From: Saprospiraceae bacterium
Lineage (GTDB): Bacteria; Bacteroidota; Bacteroidia; Chitinophagales; Saprospiraceae
NCBI GenBank assembly: GCA_016722295.1
Contig: JADKGL010000012.1
Coordinates: 3,719 to 67,718 of the forward strand
Direction: 5' to 3'
DNA length: 64,000 nucleotides
Of this stretch, positions 28,713 to 39,358 are shown one piece after another. Within the stretch, counting starts at the first letter, position 1, and each line of letters opens with the position of its first letter. The notes under the pieces were generated by a model. The model was not told the origin of the DNA, ran no database searches, and saw only the letters and a program-made list of their open reading frames with translations. The translations under genes and the position numbers were made by a program.

Positions 28713-31700
28713 ATGAGAGAATTTTGTTTTGACATGAGGTTTATGAAGTTTTGGGCGATCATCACTATTTTTTTCTTTTCTTTTGCTTTAAAAGCACAAT
28801 CTGATAGCTGTGTTATATTTGATATAGAGACAAAGCCTGGAAACAAAGGTGAAGAAATTTGTGTCCAAATCAAAGTAAAAAATTTTACCAATATTCTAAC
28901 CATGCAATTCAGTTTGGCCTACGACCCAACTGTTATTCAAGCAATAAGAACTCAAAATCATTATAGTGGTCCAGAATTAATCAATTGGGGTCCAAATAAT
29001 ATAAATATTGATCCAGCTAGAAAGGTAGTTCGTGTTACATGGGATAACACCAATGGCAAAGGATCAACTGTAAATGGTGAATTTGTCCTTTTTGAAATTT
29101 GCTTTAAATTAATAGGACCACCAGGTTCTTGTTCCAGATTGTATTTGAGCGATAAACCAGTGGTTATTGAATTTACGAATGGGGATGGAGACATCGTATG
29201 TGTAAAAGACCTCAATGAAAAAGATCAGATTAAAATACAAGTACCCACAGATTTATGCATACTCAACTCAATTTGCGGTTCATCCAGTGGTAATGGTAAT
29301 ATCACTGTAAAAGCATGGGGTGGAAAAGAACCTTATTTGGTAGATCTCATCAATCCAGCACAATCAGGTGTTATTACAAATTCTGGTGGTGCTTATTCTT
29401 TCAATAATCTTCCAGGCGGCACCTATACAATTAGATTAAGAGATGGTGCAGGTAAAGATACTGTTTACATGATTGATTTACCATTTACTAGTCCTATTAC
29501 GATAACCCAAAATAGTGCAACTTCTCCTCCAAGTTGTTGGAATTCAAAAGATGGGCGCATTAACGTAAATGTCACAGGGGGTTCAGGGTCACTGGTTTTA
29601 GGATGGAAACCACTCAATATTTATGGCGTAACAAGTATTTCAGGTTTGGGTATTGGAAAATATACTTTATGTGTTACGGACTCACTTGGCTGTGTTGCTA
29701 TGAGCGATTTTGATTTTTTCCAAAGTGAAATCACGAGTACCGTGGATGTTATCAAGGATGCTACTTGTGCTGGTTCTGATGGAGTAGCAGTTATCAAATC
29801 TACAGGTGGAAATCCATCTCCTGTTTCTGGTTATCAATTTTCATGGGGAACAAATCCGAGATTCAATTGCCTCACAGCTAGAGATTCGATGTGCAGACAT
29901 GATAGTTTACCCGTTGGGACTCATTTTGTCCTAGTAAGAGATAGTCGTGGATGTCAAGATACTGTATTTTTTGAAATATTGTCAAGTGGAGATCTTAGAG
30001 ACTCAGTTATTGTAGACAGTGTAAAATGCTTTGGGGAAGCTAATGGTAGAATCCAGATTTACGCGAAATCCAAAGCAACTTTAAATTTACCAATTTCATT
30101 CAGTTTGTTTACTATGCCTCAAAATACACCTATTGCTGGTGGAATTACGAATGGCGATTTATTTACAAGCCCTGGTTTAGCTGCTGGAACCTATCGCGTT
30201 GCAATGAGTGACAATGCGGGATGCACATTTTATGATACCATCCAAGTACATCAACCATTTATACTAGAATTGATAGAAAATTCAATAGACACAATAGAAT
30301 CTTGCAATCCTGGCAGAGATGCCTCATTAGATATCCGAGGTTCAGGTGGAAATGGACCATATAAGTATTTATGGAATTACCAAAACAGTACATCATCTGT
30401 TTTATCAGGTTTAAGCGCAGGATCATATTCAGTGACGATTACTGACGCTAAAGGATGTAAAATTTCAAAAACATACAATGTTGTTAAATCAACAGCACCA
30501 AGTATCACCGGATTCAACAAAAAAGAAATTTCATGTGGTAGCGCGAATGATGGTTGTGCCGAAGTACTTTTTAGTTTAGGATCTAGTGCACTGCGATCAA
30601 TTCAGTGGAGCAATTCTGGAAACACAGCTCAAATTTGTTCGCTTTCTTCAGGAACATATGTTGTGACAATAACAGATATCAATGGTTGCATTGCTATTGA
30701 TTCTGTAAGTTTCAATACAACTTCTGGATCAATGGTGCTCGATTCATTTACGATAAAAAATCCTTCATGTCCCGGTGCAAAAGATGGATTGATACTTGTG
30801 TTCATTAAAGGTGGGATCGCACCCTATTCTTTTGAATGGAATGGTGTAGGAGGAGGTCAACCTGTACTGACAAATTTAGGTGCGGATACATTTAATCTCG
30901 TTGTGAAAGACCAATCATCTTGTCCACCTATTACAAAACAATTTATACTCATAGATCCTCCTAAAATCACACATAATCTAACTATAGTGAAAGGTCCATC
31001 GTGCAATTCAACAATGAATTGCGATGGTTCTGCGATTCTACAAATTTCAGGAATTCATCCAGATTACTCTATATTGTGGTCGTCAAGAGAACAAGAATTT
31101 TCAAATCGAGATACTGCGGTATTCCTTTGCGGAGGCAAACAATGGGCAATTATAACAAATGGGACCTGTAGTGATTCAGTTTTATTTGAATTACCATTTC
31201 CTACTCCAATAAGTTCAACCGGACTTTTAACAAATCCTAGTTGTTATCTTGCACAAGATGGAAGAATTGCATTGAGCTCTAGTGGAGGCCAACTCAATCA
31301 TACCTATAGATGGGAAAACGGCACAAGCAATTCAACACTTACAGGTCTTGCTGATGGCCAATATCACGTGACGATCACCGATGCCAACAATTGTACTCAT
31401 ATCGATTCTTTTAGATTGAGACAACCTGATTCAGTGCGTGTTGATATTATATTTGGCTCAACGCTTGATGTAAGTTGTTATGGAAAAAATGATGGAAAAA
31501 TAGTTACTGCATGGGGCGGTGGTAATAGAGGTCCTGCCCAATTTATCTGGATACCAAATGTAAGTAATGATTCACTTGCATCCAATTTAGCAAAAGGAAC
31601 TTATACATTAATTGTAACAGATGTCAATGGCTGTACTGGAAGTATTTCACATACTGTAGAAGAACCTCCTACTCTTGAAAGAACTTTTAGTCAAATTGAC

Positions 31701-32456
31701 ACACCAAAATGTTCAGGTGATCAAATCAATTTCTCTGTACTAACTGCCTCAGGAGGTGCTGGACCACAGTTCAGATATACGATTAATAATGGTGCACCAA
31801 ATGCCGTTGGAGATTTTACGCCATTGTTTTCTGGAACCTATGATGTAAGAGTATATGACAATGTTGGCTGTTTTGTCGATACCACAATTTTTATACCTGC
31901 TCCGCTCAATGATTTAAGTTTGGATTTCCCAACAGATGAAGAGACAATTCAACTTGGAGATAGTATTCGATTAGAAGGTATACTTAATTCAAAATCATTG
32001 CTTGATACTATAATTTGGACTCCGATTCGTAATGTGAGAAGTCCAAATCAAACTATTTCATTCGTAAATCCGCCAACAACGACATTGTATGTCTTGACAG
32101 TAACTGATGAAAATGGCTGCTCGGCAAGTGATCGCATTAAAATAATTGTTGAAAATGACAGGAAATTTTATGTGCCAAATGTAATGACGGTCAATGATGA
32201 TGGTATCAATGATGCCTTAGAATTGTTTACAAGTAATGCCGTTGAACGTGTGGAATATGTTCGCGTTTTTGACCGCTGGGGAGCTCTAGTTTATGAAACA
32301 GCTAATCCTGATATTAGTGCCGGTAGAACCAATACATGGAAGGGAGATATCAATGGAAAACTTGTAAATCCTGGAGTCTATGTATATGCCATTCAAGTAA
32401 AATTCATCGATGGTGTAAGTTTGATCTATCGCGGTGATATTACAGTACTACGATAA
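28713..32456 (+). CDS. Giant SprB-repeat adhesin with cohesin-like domain and gliding-motility C-terminus
   Basis: A 1,247-aa exported protein. The signal peptide is near FWAIITIFFFSFALKA. Residues about 30-160 look like a cohesin-type beta sandwich (VCVQIKVKNF-like strands, MQFSLAYDPT, VRVTWDNT). This is followed by about eight SprB-type repeats (GGNGPYKYLWN, LSAGSYSVTITD, KGC). The last ~95 residues are the gliding-motility-associated C-terminal domain (VPNVMTVNDDGIND, VRVFDRWGALVYE, WKGDINGK), a T9SS type B sorting signal. The protein should sit on the cell surface, either as a motility adhesin or a structural filament. The cohesin-like N-terminus is unusual for SprB proteins. The next gene is a cytochrome peroxidase, probably unrelated. 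Confidence 0.85.
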   Translation: MREFCFDMRFMKFWAIITIFFFSFALKAQSDSCVIFDIETKPGNKGEEICVQIKVKNFTNILTMQFSLAYDPTVIQAIRTQNHYSGPELINWGPNNINIDPARKVVRVTWDNTNGKGSTVNGEFVLFEICFKLIGPPGSCSRLYLSDKPVVIEFTNGDGDIVCVKDLNEKDQIKIQVPTDLCILNSICGSSSGNGNITVKAWGGKEPYLVDLINPAQSGVITNSGGAYSFNNLPGGTYTIRLRDGAGKDTVYMIDLPFTSPITITQNSATSPPSCWNSKDGRINVNVTGGSGSLVLGWKPLNIYGVTSISGLGIGKYTLCVTDSLGCVAMSDFDFFQSEITSTVDVIKDATCAGSDGVAVIKSTGGNPSPVSGYQFSWGTNPRFNCLTARDSMCRHDSLPVGTHFVLVRDSRGCQDTVFFEILSSGDLRDSVIVDSVKCFGEANGRIQIYAKSKATLNLPISFSLFTMPQNTPIAGGITNGDLFTSPGLAAGTYRVAMSDNAGCTFYDTIQVHQPFILELIENSIDTIESCNPGRDASLDIRGSGGNGPYKYLWNYQNSTSSVLSGLSAGSYSVTITDAKGCKISKTYNVVKSTAPSITGFNKKEISCGSANDGCAEVLFSLGSSALRSIQWSNSGNTAQICSLSSGTYVVTITDINGCIAIDSVSFNTTSGSMVLDSFTIKNPSCPGAKDGLILVFIKGGIAPYSFEWNGVGGGQPVLTNLGADTFNLVVKDQSSCPPITKQFILIDPPKITHNLTIVKGPSCNSTMNCDGSAILQISGIHPDYSILWSSREQEFSNRDTAVFLCGGKQWAIITNGTCSDSVLFELPFPTPISSTGLLTNPSCYLAQDGRIALSSSGGQLNHTYRWENGTSNSTLTGLADGQYHVTITDANNCTHIDSFRLRQPDSVRVDIIFGSTLDVSCYGKNDGKIVTAWGGGNRGPAQFIWIPNVSNDSLASNLAKGTYTLIVTDVNGCTGSISHTVEEPPTLERTFSQIDTPKCSGDQINFSVLTASGGAGPQFRYTINNGAPNAVGDFTPLFSGTYDVRVYDNVGCFVDTTIFIPAPLNDLSLDFPTDEETIQLGDSIRLEGILNSKSLLDTIIWTPIRNVRSPNQTISFVNPPTTTLYVLTVTDENGCSASDRIKIIVENDRKFYVPNVMTVNDDGINDALELFTSNAVERVEYVRVFDRWGALVYETANPDISAGRTNTWKGDINGKLVNPGVYVYAIQVKFIDGVSLIYRGDITVLR

Positions 32457-32517
32457 TGAGATTATGAATCTTCACTGATTCCTAATTCTCCGATAATTAC
32501 TAATTAAATTAATTGAT

Positions 32518-33852
32518 TTGGAAAGAAAATTATATTGGAAAATAAGCTTGATTTGTTTTCTAGGATGTATTTCTTGTACAGACATTGAACCCAAAAAGGT
32601 ATATACTGTCACAGATCTAAAAGAATTACTAATTAGTTCAAGCAAGACGAAATCCTTAGATGAGTTTTTACTGCCTCTAGAATCTGAATTTGATAAAATT
32701 CCTCAAGATAGTTTAAACCCTATCACCAAAGAGAAAATCACTTTAGGTAAATTTTTATTTTTTGATCCAGCGATATCATTTGATCCCAAATGCAAAGAAG
32801 CTGCTCAGACATTTTCATGTGCAAGTTGCCATTTTGCACAAGCCGATTTTAGTGCCGGAATTAGACAAGCCATAGCAGGTGGTGGCAGAGGTTTTAGTTA
32901 CTTGAGACACAAGCATCCATTTTGCGGTGATTCAACAGTAGATGTCCAACAAATCAAGACACCAAGTATAGTCAATTGTGCGTATCAAGAATTGATGCTG
33001 TGGAGTGGTAAATTCGGCAGTAAGAGTTTAAATAAGGGACAAGACAGCCTATGGCCAAAAGGAAGTTTTCTTGAATTAAATGGTTTGGGTTTATCGGGTG
33101 TAGAGACACAAGCTCGTGTAGCATTAGAAGCACATGGCATGAGACTAAATCCAAAATTATTGACCACGACGGAATACCATGGCATGTTTGATTCTTCATA
33201 TCGCAATGAACGCGATGATCTCAGATATAGGAGATTTACAATGGCACGAGCTATAGCTGCTTATGAGAGAACAGTGATTACAAATAAAGCTCCGTTTCAG
33301 TTATTTCTCAGAGGAAATGATTCCATTTTAACAGAAGCTCAAATACAAGGTGCGGCATTGTTTTTTGGAAAGGCAAATTGTGTGGCCTGTCACAATGGAC
33401 CAGCATTGAATTCTATGGCATTCTATGCATTGGGAATGCCTGATATGATAGGTAAAGATGTCATTAAAGAAGATACATCGAATGAAGCACACTTGGGGAG
33501 AGGTGGATATACTAAAAAGAAAGAAGATTTATATTCATTTAAAGTCCCACAACTATATAACTTAAAAGGACATCGATTTTATGGCCATGGTGCAAGTTTC
33601 TGTAGTATAGAAGAAGTCATTCGCTATAAAAATGAAGCACTCCCATGGAAGCAAACTGTACCAAAAGAAAATCTAGCGAAACAATTTATTCCTTTGAAAC
33701 TGAACAAGCAAGAAATTAAAGCCTTAGCAGATTTTATAGAAAATGCATTGTACGATCCAGATTTAAAACGCTATGAACCCACGCATGTTCCCTCTGGATT
33801 TTGCTTTCCCAACAATGATAAAATGTCTAGAGAACATTTAGGTTGCAACTAA
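32518..33852 (+). CDS. Di-haem cytochrome c peroxidase/MauG-like lipoprotein
   Basis: A 444-aa protein with a lipobox-type signal (LICFLGCISC) and two haem c sites, CASCH near residue 101 and CVACH near residue 288. The region between and after them matches the MauG/CcpA family (PFCGDSTVD, ARVALEAHGM, LYNLKGHRFYGHG). It reduces hydrogen peroxide in the periplasm or oxidises a partner protein. The start appears to be TTG at 32518; the nearest in-frame ATG would cut into the signal peptide, so this start is uncertain. The start is 61 nt after the previous stop. Confidence 0.85.
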   Translation: MERKLYWKISLICFLGCISCTDIEPKKVYTVTDLKELLISSSKTKSLDEFLLPLESEFDKIPQDSLNPITKEKITLGKFLFFDPAISFDPKCKEAAQTFSCASCHFAQADFSAGIRQAIAGGGRGFSYLRHKHPFCGDSTVDVQQIKTPSIVNCAYQELMLWSGKFGSKSLNKGQDSLWPKGSFLELNGLGLSGVETQARVALEAHGMRLNPKLLTTTEYHGMFDSSYRNERDDLRYRRFTMARAIAAYERTVITNKAPFQLFLRGNDSILTEAQIQGAALFFGKANCVACHNGPALNSMAFYALGMPDMIGKDVIKEDTSNEAHLGRGGYTKKKEDLYSFKVPQLYNLKGHRFYGHGASFCSIEEVIRYKNEALPWKQTVPKENLAKQFIPLKLNKQEIKALADFIENALYDPDLKRYEPTHVPSGFCFPNNDKMSREHLGCN

Positions 33853-33873
33853 AAATCTATGGCAACAATATCG

Positions 33874-35067
33874 TTATTTCATTAAATAAAAACTACCTGA
33901 TTTGTAATATTCATCATTCTTGCAGGTGTAAGATATCTTGTAAAAATAAGTAGAAGGGTTTAGTTTTTTTCCATTCCAACTGCCATCCCATGAATCATTA
34001 GCATCCTTAAATGAAGCAATGACACCTCCATTACGATCTAAGATATCAAAAAATTTCAATTCCGAAATGAGGTATGAATTACTTATACCAAATACTTCAT
34101 TAATACCATCATTATTTGGTGTAAAAGCTGTAGGTAATTTCAAATTATTACATTGCAGTTTGTCTTTGTCTACAACACGAATCAAAATACTGTCGATAAC
34201 AATACAACCATTATCATTGAATCGCGCCACATAATTTGTAGTGTTGGTCGGTGTAGCTATTGTAGTTAATGTGTTAGATGAATTTAATGTACTTGCTGGT
34301 GACCATTGTATGGATACTGGACAGTTACTCTGAGCGATTAAATCAACTGACGCACCTAAAAAAATCAAAGTGTCTTCTGTGATGATATCTTGTTGTGGTG
34401 AATAAAAATCTAATATTTCATTTCTTCTCAATGCATATTCTGCAATGACTACATTATCCAATAACGATTTATAAGTTGTAAAATTCTGAAAACTACATGT
34501 AGAGGCATTGAATCGCAATGGCTGCTTATTATCTAAGCGGATTAAAAAATTAGTATTTACTTCTTGAACTAGATTTCCATCTTCATAAATTCTAATTTGA
34601 CCTAAATTTTTTGTTATAAATAGTTGCTGCCAACAAGAAGTCAATTTCAATTTTGCATATACTGTTAAGTCTTCGTCAAATCCTTCTCTCAATGAAACTG
34701 CTAGGGTTGAATCCTGTGATCTAAAAACTATAGACAATGAAGTATCTGCATTGCAAGATTGTTGTTTTGAAAACAAATCTACGATACCAAATGCATTTCC
34801 AAGACGCACTGCAAATCCCAATGTCCAATCATCTCTAAACAAAGTATCAAACGAAGTTGGCCAAGCAAGCATCTGATTTGCACAAAGGATAGACTCACCT
34901 TCGATACCACAATTACACAAAGCTGGATTCACATTATTTATATCTCCTGCTATGCCAGCTTTTTCTGATAAAAAACAAGAATTAAAATCATACACAAATA
35001 TCCTCTTGGATTGAGATTGTGCATTTAACTCCAATAATGTACAAAAAACTAGTAAAAGCCATTTCAT
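33874..35067 (-). CDS. Secreted LamG-like protein with gliding-motility C-terminal domain
   Basis: The start was set at ATG 35067 (MKWLLLVFCTLLELNAQ), which gives a clean signal peptide; the longer frame adds six residues only. The N-terminal part has a laminin-G/concanavalin-like fold (residues about 30-220), and a short Ig-like strand region follows. The last 85 residues are the gliding-motility-associated C-terminal domain (LPTAFTPNNDGINE, FFDILDRNGG, WNGKKLNPST), a T9SS type B sorting signal. It is probably a carbohydrate-binding surface protein. It ends 22 nt from the convergent peroxidase gene. Confidence 0.82.
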   Translation of the reverse strand: MKWLLLVFCTLLELNAQSQSKRIFVYDFNSCFLSEKAGIAGDINNVNPALCNCGIEGESILCANQMLAWPTSFDTLFRDDWTLGFAVRLGNAFGIVDLFSKQQSCNADTSLSIVFRSQDSTLAVSLREGFDEDLTVYAKLKLTSCWQQLFITKNLGQIRIYEDGNLVQEVNTNFLIRLDNKQPLRFNASTCSFQNFTTYKSLLDNVVIAEYALRRNEILDFYSPQQDIITEDTLIFLGASVDLIAQSNCPVSIQWSPASTLNSSNTLTTIATPTNTTNYVARFNDNGCIVIDSILIRVVDKDKLQCNNLKLPTAFTPNNDGINEVFGISNSYLISELKFFDILDRNGGVIASFKDANDSWDGSWNGKKLNPSTYFYKISYTCKNDEYYKSGSFYLMK

Positions 35068-35200
35068 ATACCAGCAAAGATACAAGAAATCTTAATATTG
35101 GCCATATCCATATTTCTACACTAAAGTATTGAAACAATGAACTTTCAGTCTAGAAATAAGTTTAACTATCAAATTACAATAGAAATTTTTAATCTGATCG

Positions 35201-36004
35201 ATGGCATTTTTCAATAAAACTAAAAAATTGCATTCTGGTGAAGAAACCGAAATGAGCTTTCTCGATCATTTTGATGAATTGCGAAAGCATTTATTTCGGG
35301 TTGCTTTAATCGTTACGGTTGTTACAATTTTTGTATTTACACAGAAAAGTTTTGTATTTGATACGGTCATTTTTGGACCCTTAAATAAAGATTTTATTAC
35401 ATATAAGATCTTTTGTGGACTTTCAGATATTACTTGCTTTGATCCTGGGCAAATCAGACCGATCACAAGAGAATTGTCGGAACAATTGACCGTCCATTTG
35501 AAGATTAGTTTTTTTATTGGACTCATTCTTGCATTTCCAATAATTTTGCATGAATTATGGAAATTCATCAAACCTGGACTTTATGCCACTGAGATAAAGG
35601 CAACCAGAGGAATGGTTTTATCTGCTACATTGCTTTTTTATTTTGGATGTTTGTTCGGATATTTTATTATCGCTCCACTATCTATCTGTTTTCTTGCGGC
35701 TTATACGGTGAGTGATAAAGTGGAAAATACTGCTACACTCACTTCGTTAGTTGATTCGATGACGATGTATTCAATAAGTACAGGAATCGTTTTTGAAATG
35801 CCAATTCTGGTTTTCTTTCTTTCCAAGCTTGGTATAATGGGTCCTGAATTTATGCGCACTTATCGAAGACATGCGATCGTGATAATTTCAATTGTATCAG
35901 CGATTATCACTCCTCCTGATGTTACTTCAATGATATTGGTAATGCTTCCTCTAATGGCTTTGTATGAAGCAAGTATTTTTATAGCTAAAAAAAATTATAA
36001 ATAA
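35201..36004 (+). CDS. tatC: Sec-independent translocase subunit TatC
   Basis: A 267-aa membrane protein with six helices and the typical TatC N-terminus (SFLDHFDELRKHLFRV), then FPIILHELWKFIKPGLY and the C-terminal TYRRHAIVIISIVSAIITP region. TatC binds the twin-arginine signal of folded proteins and moves them across the cytoplasmic membrane with TatA/B. Neither tatA nor tatB is adjacent. The start and length are typical. A PH-like membrane protein follows after nine bases. Confidence 0.92.
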   Translation: MAFFNKTKKLHSGEETEMSFLDHFDELRKHLFRVALIVTVVTIFVFTQKSFVFDTVIFGPLNKDFITYKIFCGLSDITCFDPGQIRPITRELSEQLTVHLKISFFIGLILAFPIILHELWKFIKPGLYATEIKATRGMVLSATLLFYFGCLFGYFIIAPLSICFLAAYTVSDKVENTATLTSLVDSMTMYSISTGIVFEMPILVFFLSKLGIMGPEFMRTYRRHAIVIISIVSAIITPPDVTSMILVMLPLMALYEASIFIAKKNYK

Positions 36005-36013
36005 TTAAAATAC

Positions 36014-36445
36014 ATGAATCGCCTCAGTAGCAATATCACCTTGATTTTATCTATTTTTTTTCCAATATCATGGTTTGTTTTTTTTGGTGCATTTTTAATG
36101 GCGATATGGATAATTGATCCAGAAGATATCGTAAGTATTGAGGCAAATTATACCCGATATGGCTATACTATTTTTTTTATTCTCTTTGGCGCATTAATTT
36201 ATAATGTTTTTTGCAAATACAAAAGAGTTGAATATGATCATGAATTTGTCTATCTGACGAACTATATTAAAACGGTCAAAATTCCATATAGTCAAATCGA
36301 AAAAATAAGTTCAAATAAAATTTTTGGGTTCCTAAATTTAAAAATTTATTTGAAACATAAAGGAGTTTTTGGTTCGAAGATCAAGTGCATTTCGAGACCA
36401 CATTATTTTGCTGACTTTGAGAATCGTCGCACAATGCAAGACTAA
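36014..36445 (+). CDS. Small membrane protein with PH-like domain
   Basis: A 143-aa protein with two N-terminal membrane segments (about 8-36 and 47-66), followed by a beta-rich part (YLTNYIKTVKIPYSQIEKISS, NLKIYLKHKG) resembling bacterial PH domains of the YdbS type. No catalytic residues are present. It starts nine bases after tatC, so the pair is probably cotranscribed. Convergent recQ ends 21 nt away. Confidence 0.65.
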   Translation: MNRLSSNITLILSIFFPISWFVFFGAFLMAIWIIDPEDIVSIEANYTRYGYTIFFILFGALIYNVFCKYKRVEYDHEFVYLTNYIKTVKIPYSQIEKISSNKIFGFLNLKIYLKHKGVFGSKIKCISRPHYFADFENRRTMQD

Positions 36446-36465
36446 ACGTTATTTGTCGAATTATA

Positions 36466-38355
36466 TTAGTTTACCTTTAGTTGATCTATATTCCTACTTA
36501 TCTTTTGTTCAGACAATAAATCATTGACAATCCCAACAATGATTTCTCTTTGATTGTACGGAAAATACTCATAGATTTGGTGAATTGTCATTGTGTTATT
36601 TTTCCTCAATAATTCTAGGATTTCGATTGTTCTTGTCTCGATGTGATTTTCTTTGTTATTCGCTAAGCACAGGTCACATTTTCCACATAGTTCACTTGTT
36701 TTTTCACCAAAATAATTCAAAATATTTTTTTGCCTACACTCTTTTTCTGCGATGTATTGCAACATTCCCTCTAGCTTCTTTATATGAGACTGCTTCCTCT
36801 TATTATACCAATCTATATCCAAAGTTAATTCATCACTTCTCAAACGCTCACCTATAAATCGCAATTGTGATTGAGTTATTGGCACAATATATTTTAATAT
36901 TCCTTCATTCTTAAAATAGTGAAGCATTGAGATCGCTTCAGTTATCGATATATTGCAATATTTTGCAATATCATACTCCTCAATAGCTACTGGAGTGATA
37001 TAAATATTCTCATACTTGCGTCTCAAGAAATCTAACATCGTCTGAATTTTCAAACTCATCAGCGAGTAGTCATCTAATATAGATTGATTTGATGTCAACT
37101 GTATCTTTGAGGAAGACTGAAAACTATCAGTGAGTTCAATGAGTTCAGATTGTTCGAGTATTTTCAATCCATAGATGATTGTCATCGCATTCACCTTGAA
37201 TGTAGTGCAAAATGCAGCTAAATCAAAATCTTTCATCTCTTCAGATGAATGACCAACTGCCCATTCTAAATAAATCCCAAGATTCTTATATAATAATTTT
37301 ACATCTTGGATTGATGGAAAATTCTCTACTAATTGAGATTGCATTGCATTAGTGTCCCTTACATTATGGAACAAAATAGCATAAGATTTTTCACCATTCC
37401 TACCTGCTCTTCCTGCTTCTTGGTAGTATTCTTCTATGCTTGGTGGAATGTCTACATGGATGACTGCTTTAACATTCGGTTTATCAATTCCCATACCAAA
37501 GGCATTTGTGCACACTACAGTTTCGTTATTAGATTTCAACCATTTGCTTAACACTTCAGCCCTTTCTTGAGCTTCCATACCTGCATGATAGAATGCCGCA
37601 TTAATTTGGTTTGTATTGAGGTATTGAGAAAGCTGAATTGTATTTTTACGATTACGAGTATAGACTAGATTGCTTGATTTTAATTTTGATAAAATTTGTA
37701 GTAATCGAATGGGTTTACTTTCTTGTTCTTCTACTACAAACTGAATATTACTCCGCTTGAACGATTGGCGAAATATGACGGGTTTATTTAATTTTAATTC
37801 ACGCTGAATATCTTCTAACACTTCCTTTGTCGCTGTAGCTGTAAGTGCCAAAACTGGAACATTCAAAAGACTACGCAACTCATGGATTAGTAAATATGCT
37901 GGTCGAAAATCATATCCCCATTGAGAGATACAATGAGCCTCATCTATCGCCAACATAGAGATACTTGCTCGTTGGAGATGTGCTTGTATTTTCCTATTTC
38001 GCAAACTTTCAGGTGATAGGTAGAGAAACTTTAATTTGTTGTGTAGCAATTGATTCAGAATGCTTTCCTTTTCCAAATAATGCAAGCCCGAATGATATGC
38101 CATAGCTTCAATCCCCAATTCTTTTAAACGCAAGACTTGATCTTGCATTAATGCTATTAAAGGACTTATGACTACCGCACAACCAGCCAATATCAATCCA
38201 GGAACTTGATAGCAAATCGATTTTCCACCACCAGTAGGCAATAGAGCGACAGTATCATTGGATACTAATATAGATTGTATGATCTCTTCCTGAAATTCTC
38301 GAAAGCTTGTAAAACCCCAATATTTATGTAAGATTTCTAATGGCGTTTTCATCAT
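36466..38355 (-). CDS. recQ: ATP-dependent DNA helicase RecQ
   Basis: A 629-aa helicase with Walker A at residues 39-47 (LPTGGGKS), the DEAH box at 138-141 (AIDEAHCISQWGYDFR), motifs V and VI (NAFGMGIDKPNVKAV, YQEAGRAGRNG), and the four-cysteine zinc element near residue 555 (KTSELCGKCDLC). It unwinds DNA with 3'-5' polarity in recombination and replication restart. The HRDC domain appears to be absent; the C-terminus is a winged helix (about 590-629). It starts eight bases after the DUF6089-like gene and is in the same direction. Confidence 0.93.
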   Translation of the reverse strand: MMKTPLEILHKYWGFTSFREFQEEIIQSILVSNDTVALLPTGGGKSICYQVPGLILAGCAVVISPLIALMQDQVLRLKELGIEAMAYHSGLHYLEKESILNQLLHNKLKFLYLSPESLRNRKIQAHLQRASISMLAIDEAHCISQWGYDFRPAYLLIHELRSLLNVPVLALTATATKEVLEDIQRELKLNKPVIFRQSFKRSNIQFVVEEQESKPIRLLQILSKLKSSNLVYTRNRKNTIQLSQYLNTNQINAAFYHAGMEAQERAEVLSKWLKSNNETVVCTNAFGMGIDKPNVKAVIHVDIPPSIEEYYQEAGRAGRNGEKSYAILFHNVRDTNAMQSQLVENFPSIQDVKLLYKNLGIYLEWAVGHSSEEMKDFDLAAFCTTFKVNAMTIIYGLKILEQSELIELTDSFQSSSKIQLTSNQSILDDYSLMSLKIQTMLDFLRRKYENIYITPVAIEEYDIAKYCNISITEAISMLHYFKNEGILKYIVPITQSQLRFIGERLRSDELTLDIDWYNKRKQSHIKKLEGMLQYIAEKECRQKNILNYFGEKTSELCGKCDLCLANNKENHIETRTIEILELLRKNNTMTIHQIYEYFPYNQREIIVGIVNDLLSEQKISRNIDQLKVN

Positions 38356-38362
38356 CGAAGCA

Positions 38363-39208
38363 TTAAAACTTAGGACAGTTAATGCCTTGCTTCTTTATTC
38401 TTATTCCTTTAAAACTAACATCCGCTCCAAAATGATATGCGACTGTAAACATCAAACTGTTATACCAATCCCTATTATTAAATTCCGCACGTTTCCAACC
38501 ATGTGGGGCTCTGATTTTATTTCCCAATTCTGCAGCTATTTCACCTCTTTGTGCTTTCAGGGTCTCATAGTCTACGTAATTTGTCGATGCATCATCGAGA
38601 TAATCTGTCCGAGTCTGTCGGGTCAAATATTCTATAGCTATTGAAAGATTTGAACTCAAAAAATAGCGATGTCCAAATCCAAATGCTAAATTAATAGCAG
38701 AAAGTTTATATGGATCTGGCATCCCAGCCAGACCTTGACCTTCAGTTCCAAGTGGTTTTAATTCAATCCAATTCCCTTGATATAATGCCTTTGGATTAAA
38801 CCGAAAAAATCCAATTCCTGAAGTCAAGTAGAAATTATTCCTCATTGGAATCTCAGTAAAAAATCCCATAATATTCAACTGACCCAAAATGCAAAATTCA
38901 TGTATAACGCTTTTAAAATTGAGGCCTCTGTCTTGTTGCCATCGTGCTTTTGCCAATTTATCATCAGCACTTACATTCAAATAGGAATATTGTGCAAGAA
39001 GGCTGATCATATTCGAAAAATCATACCGTAAATGTATTCCACCAGCTGGATGACTTTGCTTCACCACATTAGCTACATTCTCTGTTAAGTCTCCACTATA
39101 ATTTCCCACACCCAAAGAAAGCCCTACAGCCACAGATTGTGCCTCTGCCCTAAAACAACATAACAGATTGAAAATGAATATGTAAAAATAATAATGTCGA
39201 ACGCCCAT
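38363..39208 (-). CDS. Outer-membrane beta-barrel protein (DUF6089-like)
   Basis: A 281-aa protein with a signal peptide (FYIFIFNLLCCFRAEA) and a beta-barrel pattern: repeated alternating strands (VAVGLSLGVGNYSGDL, NNFYLTSGIGFFRF, NLAFGFGHRYFL). This fits the DUF6089 family found near recQ and other genes in Bacteroidota. It is an outer-membrane protein of unknown role. It shares its direction with recQ and stands next to a divergent subtilase gene. Confidence 0.7.
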   Translation of the reverse strand: MGVRHYYFYIFIFNLLCCFRAEAQSVAVGLSLGVGNYSGDLTENVANVVKQSHPAGGIHLRYDFSNMISLLAQYSYLNVSADDKLAKARWQQDRGLNFKSVIHEFCILGQLNIMGFFTEIPMRNNFYLTSGIGFFRFNPKALYQGNWIELKPLGTEGQGLAGMPDPYKLSAINLAFGFGHRYFLSSNLSIAIEYLTRQTRTDYLDDASTNYVDYETLKAQRGEIAAELGNKIRAPHGWKRAEFNNRDWYNSLMFTVAYHFGADVSFKGIRIKKQGINCPKF

Positions 39209-39358
39209 CTCCTCTTCTCTCAGTTTTTTTATCCCTTTGCAAAAAAAATAAATACAAATATGGATTCTGAATTAACTTTGTGCAAAGAAACGAAAAAAAA
39301 CAATCAACTCTATAACAATTAACCGATTAACCATTAAATATTACTTTAATTTATTCAA

